A stretch of 64,000 bases of DNA from Methylobacterium sp. Its GTDB lineage: Bacteria > Pseudomonadota > Alphaproteobacteria > Rhizobiales > Beijerinckiaceae. The translations under genes were made by a program, and so were the position numbers. The stretch lies in assembly GCF_019745455.1 (NCBI RefSeq), contig NZ_JAIETD010000024.1, positions 1-64,000 of the forward strand, in the 5' to 3' direction. Position 1 is the stretch's first letter, and every line of letters begins with the position of its first letter. The notes below the pieces were generated by a model. That model searched no databases and was not told the DNA's origin. It saw only the letters and a program-made list of their open reading frames with translations. This document shows, piece by piece, positions 49,802-59,242 of this stretch.

Positions 49802-50683
49802 ATGTTAAAAAACATTTACTTAGCCGGAACGGCGATTCTCATGGCCGGTGCGGCCTCTGCTGCGGATCTGCCGCGTCGCGAGGCCCCGCCGCCGGTATTT
49901 GTGCCCGTCCCGGTCTTCACCTGGACCGGCTTCTATCTCGGTACCCACAGCTCCTATGCCTTCAGCGACAACCAGACGATCCGCACGGTCGGCAACAATA
50001 ACGGCGCCGGCGGCATCACCAATACCGTTTTGAACGTTCAGCAGTTGCGGCGTCCCCCGACTCTGCGCTCGGAGCAGGACGGATTCGGCAATATCGGTGG
50101 CGGCATCGGCTACAATTACCAGTTCACGCCGGGCTCGGGCTTCGTCGTCGGCGTCGAGACCGACGTCACGTGGACCGACATCCATAAGAGATATGCCTAT
50201 TTCGGTCCGGTGATCCCAGGTGTGAACCTCGTCCCCGATCCCAGCATTTTCCGCCAGCGCCTCGATTACCTCGGGACCGTACAGGGCCGCCTCGGCTACG
50301 CGTTCGATCGGTTCTTGGTCTACGGCACCGGCGGCTTCGCCTATGGCAACGTCGACTACGGCGCCTTTTTCGCCAGCGGCACCAACGTTCCGGCCTATAC
50401 GGGCCGCTACAACGGCATCGAAACCGGCTACGTCTATGGCGGCGGCATCGAGTACGCGATCCCGACGGACAGCTTCCTGAACCGCTTCAACTTCATCGGC
50501 AGCTTCCTCGGCGCCAGCGCCATCACCCTGAAGGCCGAGTATCTCCGCTATGACCTCGGAAGCCGCAACGTCGTGGTCGCTGCGACCGGCCTCACCGCCG
50601 CGACCGGTTCCTACACCTCGCGCTTCAGCACCGAGGGCAGCATCATCCGAGCCGGCTTCAACTATAAATTCGGCGGCCTTTGA
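49802..50683 (+). CDS. outer membrane beta-barrel protein, Omp25/31-like
   Basis: A 293-residue porin-like barrel protein of the alphaproteobacterial Omp25/Omp31 type. A signal peptide (MLKNIYLAGTAILMAGAASA) is followed by a proline-rich segment, WTGFYLGTHSSYAFS and repeated amphipathic strands (FVVGVETDVTWTDI, GRLGYAFDRFLVYGTGGFAYG), ending with the typical barrel C-terminus AGFNYKFGGL. It is likely abundant in the outer membrane. A strong terminator follows. Confidence 0.92.
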   Translation: MLKNIYLAGTAILMAGAASAADLPRREAPPPVFVPVPVFTWTGFYLGTHSSYAFSDNQTIRTVGNNNGAGGITNTVLNVQQLRRPPTLRSEQDGFGNIGGGIGYNYQFTPGSGFVVGVETDVTWTDIHKRYAYFGPVIPGVNLVPDPSIFRQRLDYLGTVQGRLGYAFDRFLVYGTGGFAYGNVDYGAFFASGTNVPAYTGRYNGIETGYVYGGGIEYAIPTDSFLNRFNFIGSFLGASAITLKAEYLRYDLGSRNVVVAATGLTAATGSYTSRFSTEGSIIRAGFNYKFGGL

Positions 50684-50713
50684 TCCTTAAATCGACCCCG
50701 TGGCGTCACGAGA

Positions 50714-50743
50714 AAGGCCCTGCTCCTCACGGAGCAGGGCCTT
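50714..50743. terminator. strong hairpin terminator between omp and hbpS-like genes
   Basis: AAGGCCCTGCTCC, TCAC loop, GGAGCAGGGCCTT form a perfect 13-base stem with a T-rich plus-strand tail (CTTCTTATTG) and a T run on the minus strand side, so it probably terminates the omp transcript and also the convergent HbpS-like gene. Confidence 0.85.
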
Positions 50744-50771
50744 CTTATTGTCGTCGGTCGCGATGGAAAGC

Positions 50772-51206
50772 TCAGGTGCGCCAGGGATGGGCCGGAAGCT
50801 CCGTCGCGCCGATCACGCTCGCGCCGGCGAGCGCCACCGCGTGATCGTTCTCCACCGTCGACCCGCTGACGCCGATGGCGCCCGACATCACGCCGTCCTT
50901 GTCGACGATCGGAATGCCGCCCGGGAAGGTGATGAGCCCGTCATTCGAATGCTCGATGCCGTAGAGCGGGCCGCCCGGTTGCGAGAGCTGGCCGATCTGT
51001 CCGGTCATCATGCCGAAGAACACCGCCGTCTTCGCCTTCTTCTGCGAGATGTCGATGGAGCCGACCCAGGCGTCGTCCATCCGGTAGAACGCCTTCAGGT
51101 TGCCGCCGGAATCGACGACCGCGATGCACATCTGCGTGCCGAGTTCCACGGACTTGGCGCGGGCGGCTTCGATGGCCTTGTGAGCGTCTTCGATGGTGAC
51201 GTGCAT
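50772..51206 (-). CDS. GlcG/HbpS-like protein (DUF336)
   Basis: A 144-residue GlcG/HbpS family protein. HbpS binds haem, and GlcG proteins are associated with glycolate/aldehyde metabolism genes. The pattern is characteristic: [37 protein letters not shown] and [22 protein letters not shown]. It follows mcl on the same strand, with a possible terminator between them, so it may be read from the serine-cycle transcript. Its function in methylotrophy is unknown. Confidence 0.88.
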   Translation of the reverse strand: MHVTIEDAHKAIEAARAKSVELGTQMCIAVVDSGGNLKAFYRMDDAWVGSIDISQKKAKTAVFFGMMTGQIGQLSQPGGPLYGIEHSNDGLITFPGGIPIVDKDGVMSGAIGVSGSTVENDHAVALAGASVIGATELPAHPWRT

Positions 51207-51319
51207 GGTCGTGTTTTCCTCTCCGGCGAAGCGCCCTCGGTGCTTGCGCTCAGCTGTTGATTGCAGGATACCGAACCAGGTGCCTCACGGCACCTGGCAG
51301 TCCCTTCGGCAGGAAAGCA

Positions 51320-51341
51320 GCCGCCCCGTTCCCGGAGCGGC
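51320..51341 (-). terminator. candidate terminator after mcl
   Basis: On the minus strand GCCGCTCCG, a short loop and CGGGGCGGC pair with one mismatch, then TGCTTTCC follows, 37 bases beyond the mcl stop. The T run is short. A second hairpin, CCAGGTGCC/GGCACCTGG at 51276-51297, lies further downstream. Confidence 0.45.
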
Positions 51342-51377
51342 CACCCTGTTCTCAACTATCAAAGAGCCGGAATGGGC

Positions 51378-52352
51378 TCAGCTTGCCGCCATCGCGTTGG
51401 CCTTCTCGATGAGCGCCTCTGCCATCCGGATCGAGGCGATGTCGATGAGGCGGCCGTCGAGCGATACGGCGCCCTTTCCGGCCTTGGCGGCGTCTTCCAT
51501 CGCCGCCAGGATGCGGCGGGCCTTGCCGACTTCGGCCTCCGAAGGTGTGAACACCTCGTTGGCAAGCTCGATCTGGCTCGGATGAATCGCCCACTTGCCC
51601 TCGAAGCCGAGGGCGGCGCAGCGGCGGGCGGCGGAGGTGTAGCCGTCCGGATCGGAGAAGTCGCCGAAGGGGCCGTCGATGGGGCGCAGGCCGTAGGCGC
51701 GGCAGGCGACCATCATACGGGCCTGGGCGAACAGCCACGGGTCCTGCCAATGGGTTTGCCGGTTGCCGGCCTCGTCCTTGTCGGTGAGGACGCTGTAATC
51801 CTGGTTGACGCCGCCGATGACGGTGGAGCGTGCGCGTGTCGAGGCAGCGTAGTCGGCGACGCCGAAGGACATGGCTTCGAGACGCTTCGAGGAGGTCGCG
51901 ATCGCCTCGACATTGGCCATGCCGAGCGCGGTCTCGATCAGCACCTCGAAGCCGATCTTCTTCTCGCGCTTCTTGGCCTGCTCGATCTGCGTGACCATCA
52001 CGTCGATGGCGTAGACGTCGGCCGGCACGCCGACCTTCGGGATCAGGATCATGTCGAGGCGCGGACAGGCCTCGACGATGTCGACGACGTCGCGGTACAT
52101 GTAGTGGGTGTCGAGACCGTTGATGCGGATCATCATGGTCTTGTTGCCCCAGTCGATCTCGTTGAGCGCCTGGATGATGTTCTTGCGGGCCTGCTCCTTG
52201 TCGTCGGGAGCGACGGCGTCCTCGAGGTCTAGGAAGATGACATCCGCCTTCGATGCCGCCGACTTCTCCATGAAGGTCGGGTTCGAGCCGGGAACGGCGA
52301 GTTCCGAGCGGTGAAGGCGGGGCGTCGCCTGCTGGATCAGGGTGAAGCTCAT
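51378..52352 (-). CDS. mcl: L-malyl-CoA/beta-methylmalyl-CoA lyase
   Basis: Mcl splits malyl-CoA to acetyl-CoA and glyoxylate, closing the serine cycle. The 324-residue protein belongs to the HpcH/HpaI-citrate lyase beta family: FTLIQQATPRLHRSELAVPGSNP, VIFLDLEDAVAPDDKEQAR (metal-binding acids), MRINGLDTHYMYRDVV, MILIPKVGVPADVYAID and GKWAIHPSQIELANEVF. It is the last serine-cycle gene of the block, after ppc. AAGGA precedes the ATG by seven bases. Confidence 0.95.
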   Translation of the reverse strand: MSFTLIQQATPRLHRSELAVPGSNPTFMEKSAASKADVIFLDLEDAVAPDDKEQARKNIIQALNEIDWGNKTMMIRINGLDTHYMYRDVVDIVEACPRLDMILIPKVGVPADVYAIDVMVTQIEQAKKREKKIGFEVLIETALGMANVEAIATSSKRLEAMSFGVADYAASTRARSTVIGGVNQDYSVLTDKDEAGNRQTHWQDPWLFAQARMMVACRAYGLRPIDGPFGDFSDPDGYTSAARRCAALGFEGKWAIHPSQIELANEVFTPSEAEVGKARRILAAMEDAAKAGKGAVSLDGRLIDIASIRMAEALIEKANAMAAS

Positions 52353-52472
52353 GGCAATGTCCTTCTCAAAGTTCGACCGTGCTCGATCGTGTAGCGCGCG
52401 GAGGGCGTTCGCGACACTGGCCGCATCACCCGCCGCACTCGGCCGGGAGCTGTCCGCCCCCGGAATCTGGGT

Positions 52473-55232
52473 TCAGCCCGTCGCACCGAAGCCGACGGCG
52501 ATGCAATTGATCGACAGGAGCAAAGCGGATTTGACGGCCTCGCGCTTGTCCTCGTCCTCCTCGCTGCGGAAGCGGCGAAGCAACTCGACCTGCTCGCGGC
52601 TGACCTGATTGATCGTCGGCAGGCGCCCGTTGAGGCGATCGCGGAAGAGCGGGAAACGCTCGGCAAGCTCGGTACCGCCACTCACGCGAAGGGCCATCTC
52701 ACGGGTCAGGGCGTATTCCGCTTCGATGAGCGGGAAGATCGTGTTCCGCGCATTCTCGTCGGAAACGAGGCTCGCGTAGTCCCGTGCGATATCGAGGTCG
52801 ACCATGAGCAGGGTCTTCTCGACCTCGTCGAGGACGAGGCGGAACAGGCGGGACTCTGCAAAAAGCCGCTTCAGCAGCGCCTCGCCCTGCTCGCCGCGCA
52901 CGTCGATGAAGCTCTTGAGGCCCGAGCCGACGCCGTACCAGCCGGTGATCACGTGGCGGTTCTGCGACCAGGCGAAGACCCACGGAATCGCGCGCAGATC
53001 GCTCAAGGAACGCGCACCGAAGCGCCGGGCCGGGCGCGAGCCGATATTGAGGAGCGCGATCTCGTCAAGGGGGCTCGCCGCCTGGAAATAGGTCACGAGA
53101 TCGGGGTGCTGGATCAAGTTGACATAGGCCGCTCGCGAGGCGCCCGAGAGCGCCTCCAGTGCGTCGTCGAACTCGTTGCGCGGGAGCTTGGCCGCCTCGC
53201 GCTCCGACTTCAGGGCATGGGCGAAGACGCTGGAGGCCAGAAGCTCCATCTGGTAGGCGGCCGTGCCCCGGTTCGCGTATTTGAACGAGACCACCTCACC
53301 CTGCTCGGTGGTGCGGAAGCGCCCGTTGATCGAGCCCGGCGGCTGCGCTGCGATGGCCCTCGCGGTCGGCGCCCCGCCCCGGCTCACCGAGCCGCCGCGG
53401 CCGTGAAAGAACGCGATCGGCACGCCCGAAGCCTTGCCGAGCTGGGTCAGCTTGTCCTGCGCCTTGTACAGCTCCCAGTTGGAGGCGACGAAGCCGCCAT
53501 CCTTGTTCGAATCCGAGTAGCCGATCATCACTTCCTGCACGCCGCCCTGCCAGCGGGTGGAACGGCGCACGACCGGGATCGAGAACAGCTCCTTCATGAT
53601 CGTCGGTGCGGCGCGCAGGTCGTCAATGGTCTCGAAGAGCGGCACGATCGGCAGGCAGCAGATCTCGGTGCCGGCGGCGTCGAGGAAGTTGCCGGCCTCC
53701 TTGGCGAGCAGGTACGCGCCGAGGATATCGGGAACCGAGCGCGTCATCGACAGGATGAACGAGCCGAAGGCCTCGCGGTCGAGCTGCTCGCGCATCTCGC
53801 CCACCAGCGCGAAGGTCTCCAGCGTCTCGCGGGCGTCGTCGGGCAGGTCCTCGAAGGAGCGCTCGCCCGTCCTCGGCTTGGCGAGCTCGGCGAGCAGCCA
53901 CTTTTTCCACTCGGGCGAGTCGAGTTCAGGCGGCGTCCGGTTCTGGCCGTGCGCCTGGTGCCAGAGGGCGTGGAGCGTCTTCGTCGTGCGGGTGGTGTTC
54001 TCGCGCAGATCCAGTCGCACGGTCGAGAATCGGAAGATCTCCACCATCCGCCGCACCGGCCTTACCAAGTCGCGGGCGAGCGAGGGGCATTTCGCGTCGA
54101 TGAGCCCCTGTTCGAGAACGCGCAGATCGTTGATCAGGCCGTCGGCGCTCGGGTAGTCGGGACCCGTCGAGCGCAGGCCCTTGTTGCGCGCGATCGTCGC
54201 TTCGAGCTTGCGCAGGATGCAGGTGAGGTACTGGCGATAGGCTTCGCCCGGATTGCGGTTGGCGATGGCCTTGCCGTCGCCGCTCTCCGCCAGCATATGC
54301 GCCAGCTCGCTCTTGAACGTGGCCGGCACCGGCAGCGAACGCTCCGTGAGCGACAGGGTCCGGCCGAGGGCGGTGACGCCGTCGCGGTAGCGCCGCAGCG
54401 AGGCGAGCGCATTGCGCTGAAGGGTCGTGCGGGTGACGGAGGCGGTGACGTAGGGATTGCCGTCGCGGTCGCCTCCGATCCAGGACCCGAACTGGAAGAA
54501 GGCCGGCACCTCGAACTTCTCGTCGGGATAATACTCGGCGAGCGACTCCTCGAGCGAGTACAGCACCTCGGGGAGCATCTCGAACAAGGTTTCGTCGAAG
54601 AAGTGCAGCCCCCAGGCGACCTCGCGCTCGACGGTGGCCTTCTCCAGGTGCAGCTCGCCGGTCATCCAGACGAGCTCGATCTGATCGCGCAGCTCGCTCA
54701 TCAGTCCGTTGCGCTCGCGCTCGGTCCAGCGCGGCAGTTCGAGCTCGCGTAGCACGAGATAGATGCGCCGGAATTTCTCCAGCACCGTCACGCGCTTGCC
54801 CTCGGTGGGGTGCGCCGTGATCGTCGGGCGAATGCGCAGATCCTTCAGCAGAGCGTGGATCTGGGGCGCAGCGACACCGTCCTTCACCGCGTCGGCCAGC
54901 ACGGCGCTGAAGCTGCCGGAGAGCTCCGCGCGCCCCTTGGTCCGCTCCACCTGCCGGCGGCGGCGCATGGCCGCGTTCTGCTCGGCGATGGACAGGAGTT
55001 GGAACCAGATGCCCTGAACTTGGAGCGCGCGGGCCAGCATCTCGGGCGTGAAGGCCGAGATGTCGGCGCGCCCGTGTAGAACGTCCTCCAATTCGGGCTC
55101 GTGCCGGCGGGCGACCTCGAGGAGCGCATGGAACAGGATGTCGAGCGCCTCCTTCGACGAGGTGCCGGTGATCACCGGCGGCGCGAATGTCTGATCGACG
55201 GCGCCGAGGGGGGCGTGGAGGGTGTCGGTCAT
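52473..55232 (-). CDS. ppc: phosphoenolpyruvate carboxylase
   Basis: Ppc fixes CO2 onto PEP to give oxaloacetate, the CO2-capturing step of the serine cycle. From the ATG at 55232 the protein is 919 residues, with the catalytic histidine motif ITAHPTEGKRVTVLEK, IGYSDSNKDGGF, and FFHGRGGSVSRGGAPT, ending in the variant C-terminus GFGATG (usually ...NTG). The ATG has GAGAGGAGG eight bases upstream, so the 53 extra N-terminal codons of the open frame are rejected. It lies between mtkB and mcl. Methylotroph Ppc is often acetyl-CoA-insensitive; not judged here. Confidence 0.96.
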   Translation of the reverse strand: MTDTLHAPLGAVDQTFAPPVITGTSSKEALDILFHALLEVARRHEPELEDVLHGRADISAFTPEMLARALQVQGIWFQLLSIAEQNAAMRRRRQVERTKGRAELSGSFSAVLADAVKDGVAAPQIHALLKDLRIRPTITAHPTEGKRVTVLEKFRRIYLVLRELELPRWTERERNGLMSELRDQIELVWMTGELHLEKATVEREVAWGLHFFDETLFEMLPEVLYSLEESLAEYYPDEKFEVPAFFQFGSWIGGDRDGNPYVTASVTRTTLQRNALASLRRYRDGVTALGRTLSLTERSLPVPATFKSELAHMLAESGDGKAIANRNPGEAYRQYLTCILRKLEATIARNKGLRSTGPDYPSADGLINDLRVLEQGLIDAKCPSLARDLVRPVRRMVEIFRFSTVRLDLRENTTRTTKTLHALWHQAHGQNRTPPELDSPEWKKWLLAELAKPRTGERSFEDLPDDARETLETFALVGEMREQLDREAFGSFILSMTRSVPDILGAYLLAKEAGNFLDAAGTEICCLPIVPLFETIDDLRAAPTIMKELFSIPVVRRSTRWQGGVQEVMIGYSDSNKDGGFVASNWELYKAQDKLTQLGKASGVPIAFFHGRGGSVSRGGAPTARAIAAQPPGSINGRFRTTEQGEVVSFKYANRGTAAYQMELLASSVFAHALKSEREAAKLPRNEFDDALEALSGASRAAYVNLIQHPDLVTYFQAASPLDEIALLNIGSRPARRFGARSLSDLRAIPWVFAWSQNRHVITGWYGVGSGLKSFIDVRGEQGEALLKRLFAESRLFRLVLDEVEKTLLMVDLDIARDYASLVSDENARNTIFPLIEAEYALTREMALRVSGGTELAERFPLFRDRLNGRLPTINQVSREQVELLRRFRSEEDEDKREAVKSALLLSINCIAVGFGATG

Positions 55233-55300
55233 CGGATGGCCTCCTCTCGGTTGAGCGGTGAACGGGTGGCCGGAATGGAGGCGGGCAGCGTCCCTCCCTC

Positions 55301-55416
55301 CTCTGCGGGAGAGGGTGGCCCGCCAAACAGGTCGGGAAAGGGGAGAACCGCCCTTACCTGAAAGGCCGCGGCCCCCTCTCCCGCCTCGCATCCGCGAGGC
55401 TCCCTCCCCCGCAGAG
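55301..55416. repeat. inverted repeat in the ppc-mtkB gap
   Basis: GCGGGAGAGGG (55305-55315) and its perfect complement CCCTCTCCCGC (55374-55384), plus CTCTGCGGGAGAGGG (55301-55315) facing CCCTCCCCCGCAGAG (55402-55416), a one-mismatch inverted pair. A further GCCTCGC/GCGAGGC hairpin lies at 55384-55401. The structure fills most of the 202-base gap between mtkB and ppc and could end or process the mtk transcript. Confidence 0.6.
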
Positions 55417-55434
55417 GGGAAGGTTTAATGGGCC

Positions 55435-56328
55435 TCACGCCGCCAGCGTGCCCATCACCTTTGCGACCGTCGTGCCGAACTCACCGGGGCTGGGGGCGAC
55501 GGTGAGGCCGTAGCTGCGCATGATTTCGGCCTTCTCGGCCGCGCTGTCGCCGGTAGCCGAGATGATCGCACCGGCATGACCCATGCGACGGCCCTTGGGC
55601 GCCGTGAGGCCGGCGACGAAGCCGATGACGGGCTTCGACATGTTCTCCTTGATCCAGGCGGAGGCCTCGGCCTCCTGCGGACCGCCGATCTCGCCGATCA
55701 TCAGAACCGCCTGGGTCTCCGGATCCTGTTCGAACAGGGCGAGGTGGTCGAGGAAGGACGACCCGTTGATCGGGTCGCCGCCGATGCCGACGGAGGTCGA
55801 GATACCGATGCCGACCGCCTTCATCTGCGCGGCAGCCTCATAGCCGAGCGTGCCCGAGCGCGAGATCACGCCGACATTGCCCTTGAGGTAGATGTGGCCG
55901 GGCATGATGCCGAGCATCGACTTGCCGGGCGAGATGATGCCGGCGCAGTTCGGCCCGACCACCATCGAGCGCTTCTCCTTGGGATAGCGCCGCAGGTAGC
56001 GCTTCACCCGCATCATGTCCTGGGCCGGAATGCCGTCGGTGATCGAGCAGATCAGCGCGAGACCGGCATCGGCCGCCTCCATGATCGCGTCGGCCGCGAA
56101 GGGCGGCGCCACGAAGGTGATCGAGGTGGTGGCGCCGGTGGCGGCGACGGCCTCCTTCACGGTGTTGAACACCGGAAGTCCGAGATGGGTCTTGCCGCCC
56201 TTGCCGGGCGTGACGCCGCCGACGACGTTGGAGCCGTATTCCAGCATCTCCTTGGCGTGGAACGTGCCCTTGTCGCCGGTGATGCCCTGGACGATGATCG
56301 GGGTCTTCTCGTCGATCAGAATGCTCAT
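55435..56328 (-). CDS. mtkB: malate-CoA ligase subunit alpha
   Basis: MtkB, with MtkA, activates malate to malyl-CoA using ATP. The 297-residue protein is a succinyl-CoA synthetase alpha homologue with the CoA-binding ILIDEKTPIIVQGITGDKGTFHAKEML, the ASWIKENMSKPVIGFVAGLTAP block and the phosphorylated histidine in GHAGAIISA. In this genomic setting, next to ppc and mcl, malate rather than succinate is the expected substrate. It is 18 bases from mtkA. Confidence 0.94.
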   Translation of the reverse strand: MSILIDEKTPIIVQGITGDKGTFHAKEMLEYGSNVVGGVTPGKGGKTHLGLPVFNTVKEAVAATGATTSITFVAPPFAADAIMEAADAGLALICSITDGIPAQDMMRVKRYLRRYPKEKRSMVVGPNCAGIISPGKSMLGIMPGHIYLKGNVGVISRSGTLGYEAAAQMKAVGIGISTSVGIGGDPINGSSFLDHLALFEQDPETQAVLMIGEIGGPQEAEASAWIKENMSKPVIGFVAGLTAPKGRRMGHAGAIISATGDSAAEKAEIMRSYGLTVAPSPGEFGTTVAKVMGTLAA

Positions 56329-56346
56329 GATGCGGTCTCCCCGACC

Positions 56347-57525
56347 TTAATGCTTGCGCTTGGCGGCGTCGCAGGCCGCCACGGCCTTGGCGGCGGCGTC
56401 GGACAGGCTGTCGGCGGTGATGAGATCAAGGCCACTCTCGGCGAGGATTTTCTGACCCTCTTCGACATTGGTGCCGGCGAGGCGAACGATCAGCGGAACG
56501 TCGATCTTCACCTCGCGAGCCGCCTGGATCACGCCCTGCGCAACCCAGTCGCAGCGATTGATGCCGGCGAAGATGTTGACGAGAATCGCCTTCACGTTGC
56601 GATCCGACAGGACCAGCCGGAACGCCGTGGCGACACGGTCCGGCGAGGCGCCGCCGCCGACATCGAGGAAGTTCGCCGGCTCGCCGCCGGCATGCTTGAT
56701 CATGTCCATGGTCGCCATGGCGAGGCCGGCGCCGTTGACGATGCAGCCGATCTCGCCGTCGAGGCCGATATAGCTGAGGTTGTGCTCGGCGGCCTGCGCC
56801 TCGCGCGGGTCACCCTGCGAAGGGTCGTGCATGTCGGCGATGTTGCTGCGCCGGAACATGGCGTTGTCGTCGAACGACATCTTGGCATCGAGCGCCAGGA
56901 CGCGGTCGTCCTTCGTCACGACGAGCGGGTTGATCTCCAGCATGGTGCCGTCGCAATCGCGGAACGCCCGGTAGGCGTTCATGATCGTCTTCACCGCCGC
57001 AGAGACCTGCTTGATGTTGAGCCCGAGCTGGAACGCGATCTCGCGAGCCTGGAACTGCTGCAGGCCGACAGCGGGCTCGACCACCACCTGGATGAGCGCC
57101 TCGGGCTCGTTGGCCGCGATTTCCTCGATGTCCATGCCGCCGCGCTGGGAGGCGATGACGCGGACGCGCTCGGCCTTCCGGTCGAGAACATAGCCGAGAT
57201 AAAGTTCGCGCTCGAACGGATCGGCGGTCTCGATATAGACGCGCTGGACCGGCTTGCCCTCGGGGCCGGTCTGGAGGGTGACGAGGCGCTTGCCGAGCAG
57301 ATCCTTGGCCGCGTCGCGAACCTCGTTATAGGTCCGGCACAGCTTGATCCCGCCGGCCTTCCCGCGGGCGCCGGCATGGATCTGTGCCTTCACCGCCCAG
57401 AAAGAGCCGCCGAGCTCGGTCGCCGCGTAAACCGCCTGATCGGGGCTGAACGCCACCGCGCCCTTCGGAACAGCCACGCCGAACCCGGCGAGCAGCTCCT
57501 TGGCCTGGTACTCGTGGACATCCAT
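56347..57525 (-). CDS. mtkA: malate-CoA ligase subunit beta
   Basis: The 392-residue ATP-grasp beta subunit pairing with MtkB. It begins [22 protein letters not shown], carries [18 protein letters not shown], and [21 protein letters not shown] with [13 protein letters not shown]-like sequence (here [15 protein letters not shown]), all as in succinyl-CoA synthetase beta. Placement beside ppc and mcl supports the malate role. GGAG lies eight bases before the ATG. The leader contains small hairpins and an A/T tract. Confidence 0.94.
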   Translation of the reverse strand: MDVHEYQAKELLAGFGVAVPKGAVAFSPDQAVYAATELGGSFWAVKAQIHAGARGKAGGIKLCRTYNEVRDAAKDLLGKRLVTLQTGPEGKPVQRVYIETADPFERELYLGYVLDRKAERVRVIASQRGGMDIEEIAANEPEALIQVVVEPAVGLQQFQAREIAFQLGLNIKQVSAAVKTIMNAYRAFRDCDGTMLEINPLVVTKDDRVLALDAKMSFDDNAMFRRSNIADMHDPSQGDPREAQAAEHNLSYIGLDGEIGCIVNGAGLAMATMDMIKHAGGEPANFLDVGGGASPDRVATAFRLVLSDRNVKAILVNIFAGINRCDWVAQGVIQAAREVKIDVPLIVRLAGTNVEEGQKILAESGLDLITADSLSDAAAKAVAACDAAKRKH

Positions 57526-57671
57526 CTGATCGCTCCTCGACGTTTCCCTTGGCGCGGACCTTCTCGTAAATTTGACTTCGCGAAAAGGCCTCAGCCAATT
57601 ATATTTTTTTACATTCTCTTTGAGTCCGCCTTGAAGGCGGCCGGAATGCTTAGCTCGCGTAAAGAACGAGC

Positions 57672-58298
57672 TCAGTTAACCTTGGTCTTTACGACATCGT
57701 AGATCGACTCGTTCAAAGCACCGGCGTCACCGAGCAGCGTTTCGAGCTCGTCGAGGCGCGATTTGGCGAAGTCCCGGTCGTCGAGGCCCTTGGCGTTGAC
57801 ATAGACGTTCAGGGCCGCGCTGCGCAGGCCGGCATAGGCCGATAGCACCGCGACGCCGGCATCGGAGATGACGTTGAGGTTGCCCTTGTCCGCCACGGGC
57901 TGGGCCAAGTCGACCACCTCGCGGCAGGCCCGGCAGCAGGCCAGCGGGACGTCGGTGGCGACCTTTAGGGCTTCTTGGATCTGCGCCGCACGCGCTGTCT
58001 TCTGCTCGTCCGTCTCCTTCGGAAGCCCGTAGGCGGCCATCACGGCGTCGAAGGCCTCGACATCGTCGGCGATCATGCCGGTGAGCTTGGCCCGCAGCGC
58101 CTCGGACTGGACGAGGATGCCCTTCAGCTCCTCCTCGACCTCGACATACTTCTTCTTCCCGATGGTCAGGTTGCAGACCATGCTGAGGAGCGCGGCGCCC
58201 ATGGCGCCGGAGATGGCGGCAGCGCCGCCGCCGCCGGGTGTCGGGGCCGAGCTCGCCAGCCCGTCGAGGAAGCCCTGGATCGTCTCGTTGGAAGCCAT
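57672..58298 (-). CDS. fchA: methenyltetrahydrofolate cyclohydrolase
   Basis: FchA interconverts 5,10-methenyl-H4F and 10-formyl-H4F, linking formate to methylene-H4F. The 208-residue protein is in the cyclodeaminase/cyclohydrolase (FTCD_C) family: [35 protein letters not shown] and [15 protein letters not shown], and [19 protein letters not shown]. It lies three bases from mtdA, as in serine-cycle methylotrophs, so they should be translated from one message. Confidence 0.94.
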   Translation of the reverse strand: MASNETIQGFLDGLASSAPTPGGGGAAAISGAMGAALLSMVCNLTIGKKKYVEVEEELKGILVQSEALRAKLTGMIADDVEAFDAVMAAYGLPKETDEQKTARAAQIQEALKVATDVPLACCRACREVVDLAQPVADKGNLNVISDAGVAVLSAYAGLRSAALNVYVNAKGLDDRDFAKSRLDELETLLGDAGALNESIYDVVKTKVN

Positions 58299-58301
58299 GG
58301 C

Positions 58302-59165
58302 TCAGGCCATCTTCTTGGCGAGGGCGTAGATCTCCTCGGCGTCGAACACCGTCTCGGTGTTCTCGAAGAGCTGGCCGACGCAGGCGCGGTGGAGCTTGAG
58401 CTTCAGGCCGCCGATGCCGAGTGCACCGAACACCTTCTTGCCGTGGCGCTCCTTGGCCTTGTCCATGGCCTCGATGCCGCCGAAGCCGAGGGGCGGCTGG
58501 GCGTTGTAATCGGCGATGAACTCGATGCTGGCTTCGTCCTTCCAGTCGGATTCGGGAAGGAGCTCGATGCCGATCGCGCCTGCGGCGAAGATCACGTTCT
58601 GGCCCTTGACGATGGCGGCGCGGGAAGCCGCATCGGGGGTCGCCGCATAGGTGACGTTGACGCCGAAGCGCTTGTTGACGGCATCGGCCGCCTCCTTGGC
58701 GCGTGCCTCCTGGCGGGCGGTCAGGATCACCTCCGCGCCCTCCTTGGCGAGGAGCGCGGCCGAGCGCATGCCGACCGGGCCGGTGCCGGCCAGAACCACG
58801 GCCTTCTTGCCCTGGAGCGATCCGGCCGCCTTGTGCACCAGTGCGACGCCAGCCGCGGCGGTGGTGTTGGAGCCGTTGGAATCGAGCATGGCCGAGACGC
58901 GGAAGGGACCGAAGAAACGCTTCTTCACCGCCTCGAACACGGCCTCGCCCGCCGCCATGTTGCCGCCGCCGACGAAGATCGCGGTTCCCTTCTTCTCCGA
59001 GCCGCCGCGGGTATAGATCGTGCCGTCGACCAGAGCGCCGACATTCTCCGGGGTGACATTGGCGTAGCCGGTGATGTGGTCGGCACCGCCGTCGTAGCCG
59101 ACGACCGTGTCGAACACGCTCGGCATGGTATCAGTGTCGAACTGGAACAGCAGTTTCTTCGTCAT
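58302..59165 (-). CDS. mtdA: NADP-dependent methylene-H4F/H4MPT dehydrogenase
   Basis: MtdA oxidises or makes methylene-tetrahydrofolate with NADP and is specific to serine-cycle methylobacteria. The 287-residue sequence begins MTKKLLFQFDTDTMPSVFDT, has GGADHITGYANVTPENVGAL, the NADP-binding AVVLAGTGPVGMRSAALLA and ends FGALGIGGLKLKLHRACV...LAKKMA, closely matching the known methylotroph protein. GAGGAAG lies seven bases before the ATG. It sits between a palindromic repeat and fchA. Confidence 0.96.
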   Translation of the reverse strand: MTKKLLFQFDTDTMPSVFDTVVGYDGGADHITGYANVTPENVGALVDGTIYTRGGSEKKGTAIFVGGGNMAAGEAVFEAVKKRFFGPFRVSAMLDSNGSNTTAAAGVALVHKAAGSLQGKKAVVLAGTGPVGMRSAALLAKEGAEVILTARQEARAKEAADAVNKRFGVNVTYAATPDAASRAAIVKGQNVIFAAGAIGIELLPESDWKDEASIEFIADYNAQPPLGFGGIEAMDKAKERHGKKVFGALGIGGLKLKLHRACVGQLFENTETVFDAEEIYALAKKMA

Positions 59166-59242
59166 TTCGCGCTTCCTCGTGCCCGCGTCAGGTTGCAGGC
59201 GGCGTTTCGTTCAAGCTTCTACGTCGTTTCCCGCGAACTCTC

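Noticed and set aside
49804-49818. TTAA-N7-TTAC resembling a CtrA site
   Set aside because: It lies inside the first codons of the outer-membrane protein gene and is explained by the Leu-Lys-Asn codons there.
52953-54752. 599-codon plus-strand frame
   Set aside because: It is antisense to ppc.
55576-57702. 708-codon plus-strand frame
   Set aside because: It is antisense to mtkB and mtkA and only reflects GC-rich codon bias of the real genes.
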